A stretch of 64,000 nucleotides of DNA from Sphingomonas sp. Leaf343 (GTDB lineage Bacteria > Pseudomonadota > Alphaproteobacteria > Sphingomonadales > Sphingomonadaceae): assembly GCF_001423765.1 (NCBI RefSeq), contig NZ_LMPG01000010.1, forward strand, positions 125,220-189,219, written 5' to 3'. The notes beneath the pieces were generated by a model. It was given only the letters and a program-made list of their open reading frames with translations, searched no databases and was not told the DNA's origin. Shown piece by piece: positions 38,553-48,898 of the stretch; position 1 is the first letter of the stretch, and each line of letters starts with the position of its first letter. A program made the position numbers and the translations under genes.

Positions 38553-39536
38553 ATGCAACGCTCCGATCACCGCCCCGCCACGATGATCCAGGGGGGCGCG
38601 GTGTTTCCGCATCGCCACCTGACCGGGATCGACGGACTTCAGCCGCACGAGATCGCCTATCTGCTCGACGAGGCCGAACGCTGGGTCGAGGCAAACCGCA
38701 CGCATGCCAAGAGCGAGGCGCCGCTCGCCGGCCTGACCCAGATCAACGCGTTCTTCGAAAACAGCACCCGCACGCTGCTCAGCTTCGAGATCGCGGGCAA
38801 GCGGCTGGGTGCGGATGTCGTCAACATGCACGCAGCCCAGTCGAGCGTGAAGAAGGGCGAGACGCTGATCGATACGGCGCAGACGCTGAACGCGATGCGA
38901 GCCGACGTGATCGTCATCCGCCACATGAGTTCGGGCGCGGTGAAGATGATCGCCGACAAGGTCGACTGCGCCGTACTGAACGCGGGCGACGGCCGGCACG
39001 AGCATCCGACGCAGGCGCTGCTCGATGCGTTGACGATCCGGCGGCGGCGTGGGACGATCGCCAACCAGCGCGTCGTGATCTGCGGTGACGTGCTGCACAG
39101 CCGCGTCGCACGATCCAACATTCTGAGCCTGACCGCCTTGGCGGCGGAAGTCCGCGTCTGTGCCCCCGCGACGCTGATGCCAAAAGCGATCGAGCGGATG
39201 GGCGTGACCGCGTTCACCGACTTCGATGCGGCGCTGGAGGGAGCGGACGTGGTGATGATGCTGCGATTGCAGAACGAGCGGATGGACGGAGCGCTGGTCC
39301 CCTCCCCCCGCGAATACCGACTGCGCTACGGACTGACCGAGCAACGGCTGGAGCGGGCGGTGCCGGGGGCGCTGGTGATGCATCCGGGGCCGATGAACCG
39401 CGGTATCGAGATCGACTCGGCGGTTGCGGACGGGCCGCAGTCGGCGATCACCGAACAGGTGGCGATGGGCGTCGCGGTGCGGATGGCATGCCTCGACGTG
39501 CTGACGCGTCGGGCGCGCGGCGTGGAGGGCTGGTGA
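38553..39536 (+). CDS. pyrB: Aspartate carbamoyltransferase catalytic subunit
   Basis: Condenses carbamoyl phosphate with aspartate, the first committed pyrimidine step. The 327 residues carry the carbamoyl-phosphate loop [30 protein letters not shown] and the [11 protein letters not shown] motif. ATG 38553 is used; an ATG ten codons in ([15 protein letters not shown]) is equally plausible because neither has a clear ribosome site. The stop overlaps the next ATG (TGATG at 39534-39538), so it is coupled to the dihydroorotase-like gene, as in pseudomonads where pyrB and an inactive pyrC' overlap. No pyrI-type regulatory subunit is present. Confidence 0.97.
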   Translation: MQRSDHRPATMIQGGAVFPHRHLTGIDGLQPHEIAYLLDEAERWVEANRTHAKSEAPLAGLTQINAFFENSTRTLLSFEIAGKRLGADVVNMHAAQSSVKKGETLIDTAQTLNAMRADVIVIRHMSSGAVKMIADKVDCAVLNAGDGRHEHPTQALLDALTIRRRRGTIANQRVVICGDVLHSRVARSNILSLTALAAEVRVCAPATLMPKAIERMGVTAFTDFDAALEGADVVMMLRLQNERMDGALVPSPREYRLRYGLTEQRLERAVPGALVMHPGPMNRGIEIDSAVADGPQSAITEQVAMGVAVRMACLDVLTRRARGVEGW

Positions 39537-40753
39537 TGCTGGCATTGACGAATGCGCGGCTGGTCCTGCCGGACGGCGTCGCGACGGGCGGGCTGCTGGT
39601 TCGCGACGGCATGATCGCGGCGGTCGGGATCATCGACGTGCCTGAGGGTGCGGAGGTCGTCGACTGCGGCGGCAGGCTGCTGGCCCCCGGCATCGTCGAT
39701 CTCGGCGTGTTCAAGGTCGATCGCGAGGCGTGCCGGCGCGGCGGTATCGTGCGCGTCGGCCTGATGCCCGACCAGTCGCCGGTGCTGGATGGTCCCGGCA
39801 TCGTGCAGCGCGCGGCCTTGGTCGGGAAGCCGGACCTGTGGATTCACCCGATCGTCGCGGCGACGCGCGAGTTGAAGGGGCAGGATCTCGCCGAAATGGC
39901 GATCTGCGCCGAAGCGGGGGCGAAGGCGGTCGGAACCGGTCGGGGCTGGATCGCCGACTCGGCGGTCATGGCTCGGGTGCTGGCCTATGCCGCCGGGCTC
40001 GGCATGGCGGTCGTCGCGCATGCCGAAGACGGCACGCTGACCCAGCATGCCGTCGCGACGGAGGGCGAGACGGCGACGCGGCTGGGGCTGGCGGCGGCAC
40101 CGGCGGTGGCGGAGGCGCTGGCGGTGGCGCGGGACCTGATGCTGGCGGAGGAAACCGGCGCAAGACTGCACATCCGTCAGGTGACGACGGCGGCGGCGCT
40201 TGATCTGGTGCGGGCGGCGAAGCGGCGCGGCGTTGCCGTCACCTGCGGCATCACGCCTGCGCACCTGCATCTGTCAGCGATTGCCGTCAGCGATTTCAGG
40301 ACGTTCGCGCATCTTTCGCCGCCTTTAAGGGAGGAGGCCGATCGGCAGGCGTGCCTTGCCGCGGTGGCGGACGGGACGATCGACGTGCTGTCATCCGGCC
40401 ATGATCCACATGGGCCGGAGGCGAAGCGCTTGCCGTTCTCCGACTCCGCGGCGGGTATGGCGGGAGCTGAGACGCTTCTGCCGCTCGGGCTGATACTGGT
40501 GCGCGACGGACTCGTGACGATGGAGCGGCTGTTCGCGATGCTGGCCACCAACCCGGCGCGCGTGCTGGGGCTGGACAGCGGCACGCTGGCCATCAACCAG
40601 CCGGCCGACTTGCTGCTTTTGGATGAGCGAGCGCCTTGGAGGATCGACGGCGAAGCCTTTGCTTCGGCTGGAAATACTCCGTTTCACGGGCTCCCGGTCG
40701 AGGGGCGCGCCGTGACCCTGTGGAAGGGCGGGCGCGAAGTCGTCGCGCGGTAG
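39536..40753 (+). CDS. Dihydroorotase-like protein lacking catalytic metal ligands (PyrC'-type)
   Basis: A 405-residue amidohydrolase-fold protein of the type I dihydroorotase group. The framework is clear: LLAPGIVDL, WIHPIVAATRELKGQDLAEM, AVVAHAEDG, VTCGITPAHLHLS and MAGAETLLPL. Key catalytic residues are missing: the HxH after VD is Gly57-Val-Phe59, the Zn histidine of 'HIxHVST' is Gln215, and the Asp of 'TDHAPH' is Gly288 (SSGHDPH). It is therefore very unlikely to be an active dihydroorotase. By analogy with Pseudomonas PyrC', it is probably a structural partner needed for aspartate carbamoyltransferase assembly. The stop abuts the converging MATE gene with no gap. Confidence 0.88.
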   Translation: MLALTNARLVLPDGVATGGLLVRDGMIAAVGIIDVPEGAEVVDCGGRLLAPGIVDLGVFKVDREACRRGGIVRVGLMPDQSPVLDGPGIVQRAALVGKPDLWIHPIVAATRELKGQDLAEMAICAEAGAKAVGTGRGWIADSAVMARVLAYAAGLGMAVVAHAEDGTLTQHAVATEGETATRLGLAAAPAVAEALAVARDLMLAEETGARLHIRQVTTAAALDLVRAAKRRGVAVTCGITPAHLHLSAIAVSDFRTFAHLSPPLREEADRQACLAAVADGTIDVLSSGHDPHGPEAKRLPFSDSAAGMAGAETLLPLGLILVRDGLVTMERLFAMLATNPARVLGLDSGTLAINQPADLLLLDERAPWRIDGEAFASAGNTPFHGLPVEGRAVTLWKGGREVVAR

Positions 40754-42148
40754 CTACTCCGCCGGTTGAGCGACCGGCGGCGCCTCCGCCGGCAACAACC
40801 GACCGCGCCGCCACGGACCGTAGATATAGTAGAGCGCCGCACCGATCAGCGTGACGGTCGATCCGACGGGGAAGCTCCACCAGAGGGCGTTCGCCCCCAG
40901 CGCCGGCCGCGCCAACAGCGCGATGCCGAGCCGCACGGGGAACATCGCGACGAACAGGATGACGAGCGGTCCCCAGACCGCGCCGTTCGCGCGGACGACG
41001 CCGAACAGGACCATCGTCGCACCGAACAGGATGAAGCTCCAGCTCGCGATCTGCGCGATGTGCTGACCGATCGGGATCGACGGACTATCGGCGGCGAGGA
41101 ACAGGCCGAGCGTCGTGCGGTCGAACCCCATCACCGCGGCTACCAGCACACCGGTCATCGCCAGATTGCAGATCAGGCCGGCGCGCGTGATCTGCGACAC
41201 CCGGTCCCAGCGATTCGCGCCGATGTTCTGCGCCGCCATCGCGCTGACCGCCGCGCCGATCGCGAGCGCGGGCATCTGCACGTAACCCCAGAGTTGCAGC
41301 GTAATGCCATAGGCGGCGGTGGTCGCCACGCCCTCCCGGTTGACTAGGCCCACCATCGCGAGGCCGGCAACCGAGATCACCAGCATCTGCGCACCGATCG
41401 GCAGGCCCTTGGCCAGGATCAGGCGGACGAGCGCGGGATCGGGCTTGATGAAGGCGCGGTCGGTATTCGACAGGCGGATCGGCAGCTTGCGCCAGCTCAT
41501 ATACCCGACCAGACCGGCGATCGCGATGCCGTTGGCGATCAGCGTCGCGGTGGCGGAACCGGCGATGCCCATGCGTGGAAACGGTCCGACCCCGAGGATC
41601 AGCAGCGGGTTGAGACCGGCATCGACGATCACCGCAAGGATCATGAACCAGAGCGGCGTCATTGCGTCACCTGTGCCGCGCAGCCCCATCATCGTCAGCA
41701 CCAGCATCATCGACGCCGGCAGCCCGAGGAAGATGACGCGCAGATACTCTTCCGCCAGCGGCAGCGCCGGCCCCGGCGTGGCGAGCGCGACGAGGATGGG
41801 ATGGGCGAAGGCGAAGCCCAGCGCAGCCACCACCACCGAAGACGCCAGCACGAGCCCGATCGCCGATCCGAAGGCACGCCGTGCCTCCATGACGTCACCC
41901 CGACCCCAAGCCTGCCCTACGAGGATCGTCGCGGCCATGCCGAAGCCGAACACCGCGCCGAACATCAGGAACATGATGATGTTGGCATTGGAGGTCGCCG
42001 CCAATGCGTCCTCGCCGAGGAAGCGCCCGACCCAGATCGCGTTGATCGACCCGTTCAGCGACTGGAGGATATTCGATCCCAACGTCGGCAAAGCGAACGC
42101 GATCAACGTCGTGGCGATCGGGCCGGTGGTCAGGTCGTTCCGTGCCAT
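40754..42148 (-). CDS. MATE family efflux transporter
   Basis: Multidrug or metabolite exporter driven by sodium or proton gradients. The 464 residues form about twelve membrane helices in two halves, each opening with the MATE pattern: IATTLIAFALPTLGSNILQS with NGSINAIWVGRFLG in the first, and LILAKGLPIGAQMLVISVAG in the second. AAQNIGANRWDRVSQITR is the typical inter-helix loop. A polar Pro-rich tail ends it. The start is MARNDLTTGPI at 42148. Its TAG stop lies immediately against the TAG stop of the dihydroorotase-like gene. The substrate is not predictable. Confidence 0.92.
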   Translation of the reverse strand: MARNDLTTGPIATTLIAFALPTLGSNILQSLNGSINAIWVGRFLGEDALAATSNANIIMFLMFGAVFGFGMAATILVGQAWGRGDVMEARRAFGSAIGLVLASSVVVAALGFAFAHPILVALATPGPALPLAEEYLRVIFLGLPASMMLVLTMMGLRGTGDAMTPLWFMILAVIVDAGLNPLLILGVGPFPRMGIAGSATATLIANGIAIAGLVGYMSWRKLPIRLSNTDRAFIKPDPALVRLILAKGLPIGAQMLVISVAGLAMVGLVNREGVATTAAYGITLQLWGYVQMPALAIGAAVSAMAAQNIGANRWDRVSQITRAGLICNLAMTGVLVAAVMGFDRTTLGLFLAADSPSIPIGQHIAQIASWSFILFGATMVLFGVVRANGAVWGPLVILFVAMFPVRLGIALLARPALGANALWWSFPVGSTVTLIGAALYYIYGPWRRGRLLPAEAPPVAQPAE

Positions 42149-42454
42149 AGATCGGTTCGCTCGCGTGAGGTCAGGCCAAGTTTAGTCCGATGCGCCTCGT
42201 TTGCGCAGGTCTCATCAGTCTCGGTGCTCAGGGCGCGAGCGGGCGGGACGATGGCAGATGCGCGGTGTGCAGGACAGCGTTTCCCGCAGCCGGCGTATCG
42301 ATGAGGCGCAGCTCGGGTGGTGTCCAGCGCCGATGCGCGTCGTGGGTCGCACGTCATGCACGGCATCTGGACGCCGGCATTCGCCGGGGTGGGTTGCTGA
42401 CGCGGCCCCTGACATTCCCCTGCTCCCGCGCCGCCGGGAGCACTGAAGGGTGCC
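42149..42454. other. Intergenic region, 306 bases, no gene seen
   Basis: Contains no convincing coding frame or RNA gene. Small hairpins are present: CCGGC-ATTC-GCCGG in the middle part and GCTCCC (42422-42427) with GGGAGC (42436-42441), the latter just past the valS stop and possibly part of its terminator. The MATE promoter should lie in the left part. Confidence 0.6.
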
Positions 42455-45094
42455 TTACCCCAACCGTCCCAAGGCCGCCTGCAATCGCGCCGCTTCGGCC
42501 TGCTTGTCGGCGTGATCGGCCCGCGCCTTCTCCACCGCCTCGGGCTTGGCGCGTTCGATGAAGCTGGCGTTCGATAGCCGGCCGTTCAGCGCATCGCGCT
42601 CCTTCTCCGCGGCGGCGATGGCCTTCGTCAGGCGGGAGCGCTCGGCGTCGAGGTCGATCACGCCTTCCAGCGGCAGGATGAAGGTCGCTTCCTCGACCAC
42701 CACCTGCGCCGCACCGCCGCCCCCCTGCCCCTCGGCGAGGTCGACGCGGGCCATGCGCGCGAGCACCGGACGCTGGCGCTGCAGCCTAGTCAGAGTCTGT
42801 TCTGACGCGTCGCGAACGTGCAGCGGCAGGCGTGCGCCCGGCGGCACGTTGAGTTCGGTGCGGGCGGCGCGGATGTCGCCGACGAGGCGGATCAGCCAGT
42901 CGATCTCCTGCTCCGCCTCCGGATGCGCCGCGCGCGCGTCCGGCATCGGCCAGCGCCCAACGATCAGGTCGTGATCGCGGGGTGCGAGGCCGTGCCAAAG
43001 CTCCTCGGTGATGAAGGGCATGAACGGGTGCAGCAGCACAAGAATTTGGTCGAGAATCCAACCGGCTACGGCCTTGGTCTCATCATCGATGTTCGTTTTG
43101 ATGAGTTCCAGATACCAGTCGCAGAAGCGGCTCCAGACGAACTGGTAGATCGCATTGGCGGCGGCATCGAAGCGCAGCTCGGCGAGGGCAAGGTCCACCG
43201 CCTGCACCGTCGCGACGCATTCCGCGACGATCCACTGGTTGACGGCGTGGGTGGTGGCGGGAGGTTCGAGCGTGGTCGATCCGCCGATGCCGTTCGCCTG
43301 CGCGAACCGGCACGCGTTCCAGAGCTTGGTCGCGAAGTTGCGATAGCCCTCGACCCGCTTCTCGTCCATCTTGATGTCGCGGCCCTGGCTTTCCATCGCC
43401 GCCATGAAGAAGCGCAAGGCATCCGCACCATAGGTGTCGATCAGGCCAAGCGGGTCGACGGTGTTGCCCTTCGACTTCGACATCTTTGCGCCGTCCGCAG
43501 CGCGGACAAGGCCGTGCAGATACAGCGTCTTGAAGGGCGCATCTCCCATGAAATGAATGCCCTGCATCATCATCCTCGCATCCCAGAAAAACAGGATGTC
43601 GAAGCCGGAGATGAGCACGTCGTTGGGGTAGCGGCCGCCGAGCGTCACCGCCGAACCTCCCTCGGCAGCGAGTTGGGCATCTGGCCAGCCCAGTGTCGCG
43701 AAAGGCCAGAGCGCGGATGAGAACCATGTGTCCAGCACATCGGGATCGCGGACCAGCGTCACGCCCTCGCCCGCTTCTGTCTGCGCTTCGGCTTCAGTTT
43801 CGGCGACGAAGATGCGGCCATCCTCGGCGAACCACGCCGGGATACGGTGGCCCCACCACAATTGCCGCGAGACGCACCACGGCTGGATGTTCTCCATCCA
43901 GTTGAAGAACGTCTTCTCCCACGTCTTCGGTACCAGCTTGATCGCGCCGGTGCGGACCGCCTCGATCGCCGGCTGCGCCAGCGTCTTGGCGTCGACATAC
44001 CATTGGTCGGTCAGCCACGGCTCGATGACCACGCCGGAACGGTCGCCGTAGGGTGTCTGGATGACGCGATCCTCGACCCGCTCCAGCGCGCCAGCCTGCT
44101 CCAGCATCTCGACCACTCGCTTGCGGGCGTCGAAGCGGTCGAGGCCGATCAACTCGTCGGGGACGCCGCCGCACTGGACGATGCGGGCCTGCGCATCGAG
44201 CATGTTGAGCATGTCGCGCGCCTCGATCCCGGCACGACGTCCGACCTCGAAGTCGTTGAAATCATGGCCCGGCGTGATCTTGACCGCGCCCGAGCCCAGC
44301 TCAGGATCGGCATGGTCGTCGGCGACGATCGGGATCAGCCGGCCGGTAATCGGCAGGCGGACCTGACGACCGATCAGCGCCACATAGCGTTCGTCGGACG
44401 GGTTCACCGCGACCGCCATGTCGGCGAGCATCGTCTCCGGCCGGGTCGTCGCGACGGAGATCGTGTCGCTGCCATCCGCCAACGGATAGGTCAGATGCCA
44501 GAACTTGCCCTGGATCTCGCGCGTCTCGACCTCGAGATCGCTGATCGCGGTGCCGAGACCCGCGTCCCAGTTCACCAGTCGCTTGTCGCGATAGAGCAGC
44601 CCCTGTTTGTGAAGGTCGACGAACACCTTCAGGACGGCGGCGGAAAAGCCCTCATCCATGGTGAACCGCTCGTTCGCCCAGTCCATCGAACAGCCGAGAC
44701 GGCGCAACTGCTGCGTGATCTGGCCGCCGGACTCGGCCTTCCAGTCCCACACGCGCGCGACGAACTCCTCACGCGTCAGGTCGGTGCGCTTTTCGCCGTT
44801 GGCGGCCATCTGGCGTTCGACCACCATCTGCGTCGCGATGCCGGCGTGGTCGGTGCCGACCACCCACAGCGCATCCTTGCCCTTCAGACGGGCATGGCGC
44901 GTCAGGATGTCCTGCAAGGTGTTGTCGAGGGCGTGGCCGATATGGAGGCTGCCTGTGACATTCGGCGGCGGATTGACGATCGTCCACGGCTCCGCGCCGG
45001 GGCGATCGGGGCGGAACAGGCCGTTCGCTTCCCAATGCGCGTACCAGCGCTGTTCGATGGCGGCGGGGTCGAAGGTCTTGGGAAGTTCGGTCAT
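42455..45094 (-). CDS. valS: Valyl-tRNA synthetase
   Basis: Class I aminoacyl-tRNA synthetase charging tRNA-Val. The 879 residues are full length for the shorter bacterial form. The HIGH motif is in [16 protein letters not shown], the KMSKS motif in [16 protein letters not shown], and the editing domain contains the expected [15 protein letters not shown]. The C-terminal coiled coil ([20 protein letters not shown]) ends the protein. It is the last gene of the minus-strand run pcm-tolC-popZ-kinase-peptidase-valS, where popZ and valS are often direct neighbours in alphaproteobacteria. Confidence 0.98.
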   Translation of the reverse strand: MTELPKTFDPAAIEQRWYAHWEANGLFRPDRPGAEPWTIVNPPPNVTGSLHIGHALDNTLQDILTRHARLKGKDALWVVGTDHAGIATQMVVERQMAANGEKRTDLTREEFVARVWDWKAESGGQITQQLRRLGCSMDWANERFTMDEGFSAAVLKVFVDLHKQGLLYRDKRLVNWDAGLGTAISDLEVETREIQGKFWHLTYPLADGSDTISVATTRPETMLADMAVAVNPSDERYVALIGRQVRLPITGRLIPIVADDHADPELGSGAVKITPGHDFNDFEVGRRAGIEARDMLNMLDAQARIVQCGGVPDELIGLDRFDARKRVVEMLEQAGALERVEDRVIQTPYGDRSGVVIEPWLTDQWYVDAKTLAQPAIEAVRTGAIKLVPKTWEKTFFNWMENIQPWCVSRQLWWGHRIPAWFAEDGRIFVAETEAEAQTEAGEGVTLVRDPDVLDTWFSSALWPFATLGWPDAQLAAEGGSAVTLGGRYPNDVLISGFDILFFWDARMMMQGIHFMGDAPFKTLYLHGLVRAADGAKMSKSKGNTVDPLGLIDTYGADALRFFMAAMESQGRDIKMDEKRVEGYRNFATKLWNACRFAQANGIGGSTTLEPPATTHAVNQWIVAECVATVQAVDLALAELRFDAAANAIYQFVWSRFCDWYLELIKTNIDDETKAVAGWILDQILVLLHPFMPFITEELWHGLAPRDHDLIVGRWPMPDARAAHPEAEQEIDWLIRLVGDIRAARTELNVPPGARLPLHVRDASEQTLTRLQRQRPVLARMARVDLAEGQGGGGAAQVVVEEATFILPLEGVIDLDAERSRLTKAIAAAEKERDALNGRLSNASFIERAKPEAVEKARADHADKQAEAARLQAALGRLG

Positions 45095-45146
45095 GCAGGA
45101 CCCTTAGCGGGGCCGCGCGCCGTTCGTCACCCCCTGCCCGTCCGCA

Positions 45147-47189
45147 TCACTTCAGACCGGTCCACTTCCCCATCCAGCCCAGAACCTCCCGATACCATTG
45201 CCGCGAGTTCTTCGGTTTCAACACCCAGTGGTTCTCGTTCGGAAAGACGAGCAGGCGCGACGGGATGTCGCGGCGCTGGAGCGCGGTGAAGGCGGCCAGC
45301 CCCTGCGTGTAGGGGATGCGGAAATCCTTCTCGCTGGTGATGACAAGTTGCGGCGTCTTCCACGCGGCGACGTGGTTGACGGGGTTCCACTTCTCGAACG
45401 CGGCGGGGTCCTCGTAATAGGTCTTGCCGCCATGTTCCCACTCGTCGAACCAGAGCTCCTCCGTTTCGTACGCCATCGCGCGAGCGTCGAAGACTCCGTC
45501 ATGCTGGACGATGCACTTGAAGCGATCGGGCCACTGTCCCTCGATCCAGTTCATCATGTAACCGCCGTACGATGCCCCGAGTGCGCAAGCATTGTCGCCG
45601 TCGAGCCAGCCGAACTTCGCTGTCGCGGCGGCGAGACCCTTCTGAAGGTCCTCGAGTGGCCAGCCGCCCCAATTGTCGCGGATCGCGTCCGTGAAGGCCT
45701 GCCCGTACCCGGTGGAGCCGTGGAAATCGACGGCGACGAGGCCGTAGCCGGCGCCGGCGAACACCGCCGGGTTCCAGCGATAGGACCAGCTGTTGTTGCT
45801 TGATCCCTGCGGTCCGCCATGGACCATATAGGCCACCGGCACCTGTCCCGTCGCGCCGGCCGGTTTGACGGCGTAGCCGTAGACAGTGTCGTTGTTCGCG
45901 CCGGTGAAGCTGAAGCGGCTGACGGTTGGCATGTCGACCCCGGCGAGCTTCTCCGCGTTCACGCTGGTCAGACGCTGTGCCTGATTTGGCTTTGATATCA
46001 TGTAATAATCGTCAGGCGCGACGAGGCTGTTCATCGCCACCACCGCACCCTTCGGTACGACAGCGACGGCGGAGACATGGCCTTCGCCAGTCAGTCGATG
46101 GACCTTGCCCGTCTGCGCATCGACCCGAAACAGGGGCGTTTCCTGCACGTCGTCGGCGGTGACATAGAGCGACTTGCCGTCGGGCGTCCACGCGATCGAC
46201 GCGACCGAACGGTCCCACGCCTCCGTCACAGCGCGCACCTGACCGGAGGCGAGATCGCGGATCATCAGCACCTGACGGTCGGCTTCGTAGCTGGGGCGCT
46301 TCATCGCGAAATAGGCGAGGCTGCGGCCGTCGGGCGACACGGTCGGCAGATTGTCCATGCCGTCATTGTCGGCGGTGAGGTTCGTCGGCGCGGCGGAGCC
46401 ATCGGCGGGAGCGGAGAAAATGTCGAGGTTGGTCGAGGTCGATTCGATCCGGCCCGCTTCGCGCAGGGCGAAGTAGACGGTGCGGCTGTCGGGGCTCCAC
46501 GCCAGTTCCTCCGCGCCGCCATAAGGCTTGGACGGCGTGTCCCCGACCAGTGCACCCTCGATGGCAACGCCGTCTCCAGTTGCGCCGGCTGGCGTGAGCG
46601 GCAGGACGAACAGTTGCGAGCGCGTACCGTCTGCCCATGTATCCCAATGGCGGACGAACAGCTGGTCATAGGTGCGGCCGGAGCCAGCGTCCGCCGCCTT
46701 CTTGACCATCGCCGGCGTCAGGCCGGGCGCACCGGGCAGGCGATCGGCCCACACCAGGAGCTTCGACGCGTCGGGCGATACCTTGAAACCGCTGAAGCTG
46801 CCCTGAAAGCTGGTCAGCTTGCGCGCTTCGCCACCGATGACGGGCATCGCCCAGACCGCGACGTCGCCGCCGCCCTTATCCGACGTGAAGTAGACGGTGT
46901 TGCCGACGATCTGAGGGTCGTTCTCATTGACGCCCACCTCCGCCGCCAGCTTTTCCGGCTTCGCCGCCCGCCTTGTCAGGTCGAGACGCCAGAGATCGTA
47001 GGTGCCGCGATCGGCTTCGAGATCGGTCTCGCGCTGCGCCCAGACGAGCCAGTGGCCGTCCCTGGTCGTGGTCGGTGCGCCGATGCGGCTGAGCATCGTC
47101 ACGTCGTCGATCGTCAACTGACGGGCGGCCAACGGGGAGGGAGAGACGGTGGCGGCGAGCGCAACGCCCGCGAGGAGGAAGTGCTTCAT
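45147..47189 (-). CDS. Exported S9 family prolyl oligopeptidase-type peptidase
   Basis: Serine peptidase of the acylaminoacyl/dipeptidyl peptidase group, 680 residues, with a signal peptide (MKHFLLAGVALAATVSPSPLAA) so it acts in the periplasm or outside. A seven-blade propeller (WSPDSRTVYF, VSPDGRSLAYF, WTPDGKSLYV) covers roughly residues 30-420. The C-terminal alpha/beta hydrolase domain has the triad Ser540 (GASYGGYM), Asp622 (SEKDFRIPY) and His654 (NENHWVLKP). It follows the LOV kinase by 43 bases and precedes valS by 52 on the same strand. The specific substrate cannot be told; the family cleaves short peptides. Confidence 0.93.
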   Translation of the reverse strand: MKHFLLAGVALAATVSPSPLAARQLTIDDVTMLSRIGAPTTTRDGHWLVWAQRETDLEADRGTYDLWRLDLTRRAAKPEKLAAEVGVNENDPQIVGNTVYFTSDKGGGDVAVWAMPVIGGEARKLTSFQGSFSGFKVSPDASKLLVWADRLPGAPGLTPAMVKKAADAGSGRTYDQLFVRHWDTWADGTRSQLFVLPLTPAGATGDGVAIEGALVGDTPSKPYGGAEELAWSPDSRTVYFALREAGRIESTSTNLDIFSAPADGSAAPTNLTADNDGMDNLPTVSPDGRSLAYFAMKRPSYEADRQVLMIRDLASGQVRAVTEAWDRSVASIAWTPDGKSLYVTADDVQETPLFRVDAQTGKVHRLTGEGHVSAVAVVPKGAVVAMNSLVAPDDYYMISKPNQAQRLTSVNAEKLAGVDMPTVSRFSFTGANNDTVYGYAVKPAGATGQVPVAYMVHGGPQGSSNNSWSYRWNPAVFAGAGYGLVAVDFHGSTGYGQAFTDAIRDNWGGWPLEDLQKGLAAATAKFGWLDGDNACALGASYGGYMMNWIEGQWPDRFKCIVQHDGVFDARAMAYETEELWFDEWEHGGKTYYEDPAAFEKWNPVNHVAAWKTPQLVITSEKDFRIPYTQGLAAFTALQRRDIPSRLLVFPNENHWVLKPKNSRQWYREVLGWMGKWTGLK

Positions 47190-47232
47190 GTCCGCAGGAT
47201 AGAGCAGAAGCCCTGTCCTGCGACAACTGCCC

Positions 47233-48891
47233 TCAGGTGCGCGCGCCCGGCTTGTCCAGCACCTGACGAATGCGCTCGTTCAACTCGGCACGACGATAGG
47301 GCTTGCGGATCAGTTCGTAACTGCGCGCGCCCTCATCGATAGCCTCGTCCGCGAAACCGGTCGTCAGCAGCACGGCCGTGCGCGGATAGTCGCGCTTCAC
47401 CGCATTGGCGAGGCCCACTCCGTTCATGCCGCCGGGCATCAGGATATCGGTGAACAGCAGCTTGAAATCCGAGTCGCCGGCCAGCACGTCGAGCGCCGCG
47501 CGAGCGCTGTTCACGAGCGTGACGTCGTAGCCGAGATCGCGCAGCATCTCCTGCCCCAGCTCGCCGACCTCGATCTGATCCTCGACCATCAGGACACGTT
47601 CGACCCCTCCGCGCGACCGTGGCTGGATGACGGGCGAGCGGCGTTCGGCCGAGGAGCCGCTGGCGCGCGGGAAGTAGAGGGTGAAGAGCGCGCCGCCACC
47701 CTCCTGATTCTGCGCGGTCGCGAGGCCGCCCGACTGGCGCATGAAGCCATAGACCATCGCCAGGCCGAGGCCGGTGCCCTTGCCCATTTCCTTCGTGGTG
47801 AAGAACGGGTCGAAGATCTTGTCGACGATCGTCGGATCGATGCCGGGGCCATCGTCGCCGATCGAAATCGCGGCATATTCGCCGGGTGCGAGCTTCAGCG
47901 ACGCGCCACCGGCATCCTCGGGCAGCACGGCGTTGCGGGTCGAGATCGTGATCGTCCCCGATCCGCCCAGCGCATCGCGACCGTTGCCGATGATGTTGAG
48001 CAACGCCATTTCAGCCTGCACCGGATCGATGCGGCAGTTCCAAAGATGATCGTCGAGCTGGCGACGAAGCGTCACCCCCTCCCCCGCCGTGCGATCAAGG
48101 ATCGGGCGGAAGTCGGATATCAGCTGGTTGAAGTTGAGCAACCGGTCCCGCAGTTCCTGCTTGCGCGCAAAGGCGAGCAGTTGCTGCGTCAGCGTCGCGC
48201 CGCGATTAGCGGACATGGCGATCGCATCGACCGCCCGCCGCGCGCCGCGATCGGAGGCGTCGATTTTCGCCTCCAGAATATCGACATAGCCAAGAATGAC
48301 TTGCAGCAGATTGTTGAAGTCGTGAGCGATACCGCCGGTCAGCTTTCCGACCGCCTCCATCTTCTGAGCCTCATGCAGCGCCTCCTCCGCCTCGCGCCGG
48401 CGAGAGATGTCGAGCTGCGACCCGAAGAAATACAGAAGCTCGCCGCTCTCGTCGAATACCGGCGATACGAACAGCGCGTTCCAGAAGGTCGAGCCATTCT
48501 TGCGGTAGTTCAGGACCTCGACCGCCACTTCCTCGCGCTTGGCGATGGCGGCGCGGAGCTGGTCGATGATGTCGCGGTCGGTTTCCGGCCCTTGCAGGAA
48601 GCGGCAGTTGGAGCCAACGATCTCGTGCTCCTCATACCCGGTCATGAAGGTGAAGGCTTCGTTGCAGAAGATGATCGGGTTGTCCGGGCGCTTCGGATCG
48701 GTGACGATCATCGGCATCCGCGTCGTCTTCACCGCGGCGAAGAAGATGTCGTGGGGCGCATCGTGCGGCGCGACGCGATGATCGATGACGGGAGGCGGTA
48801 CGTGGCCGCGCTCGAATTCGGCGGTTCCGGCGAGGTCGTGCGTGCCCATGCCGAGCGAACCGGTCGGCCGATCTTCAGTTCCCATCGTCAC
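47233..48891 (-). CDS. LOV-domain blue-light hybrid histidine kinase with receiver
   Basis: A 552-residue cytoplasmic photoreceptor kinase without membrane helices. A PAS/LOV domain (residues about 46-163) has the flavin-adduct motif GSNCRFLQ with Cys96, plus the other flavin-pocket residues Asn128 (NYRKNG), Asn138 (FWN) and Gln159 (FGSQLDI). A HisKA dimerisation helix carries the phospho-acceptor His190 ([12 protein letters not shown]), then an HATPase domain ([36 protein letters not shown]), and a C-terminal receiver with Asp482 ([11 protein letters not shown]). The start is GTG 48891, or ATG 48885. It lies between popZ and the S9 peptidase. Light sensing is a strong inference from the intact cysteine; the output partner is unknown. 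Confidence 0.93.
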   Translation of the reverse strand: MTMGTEDRPTGSLGMGTHDLAGTAEFERGHVPPPVIDHRVAPHDAPHDIFFAAVKTTRMPMIVTDPKRPDNPIIFCNEAFTFMTGYEEHEIVGSNCRFLQGPETDRDIIDQLRAAIAKREEVAVEVLNYRKNGSTFWNALFVSPVFDESGELLYFFGSQLDISRRREAEEALHEAQKMEAVGKLTGGIAHDFNNLLQVILGYVDILEAKIDASDRGARRAVDAIAMSANRGATLTQQLLAFARKQELRDRLLNFNQLISDFRPILDRTAGEGVTLRRQLDDHLWNCRIDPVQAEMALLNIIGNGRDALGGSGTITISTRNAVLPEDAGGASLKLAPGEYAAISIGDDGPGIDPTIVDKIFDPFFTTKEMGKGTGLGLAMVYGFMRQSGGLATAQNQEGGGALFTLYFPRASGSSAERRSPVIQPRSRGGVERVLMVEDQIEVGELGQEMLRDLGYDVTLVNSARAALDVLAGDSDFKLLFTDILMPGGMNGVGLANAVKRDYPRTAVLLTTGFADEAIDEGARSYELIRKPYRRAELNERIRQVLDKPGART

Positions 48892-48898
48892 GCGTCGG

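Noticed and set aside
42190..42561. Possible small plus-strand gene between the MATE and valS genes
   Set aside because: Arg/Pro-rich translation, no ribosome site, and it runs into the end of valS.
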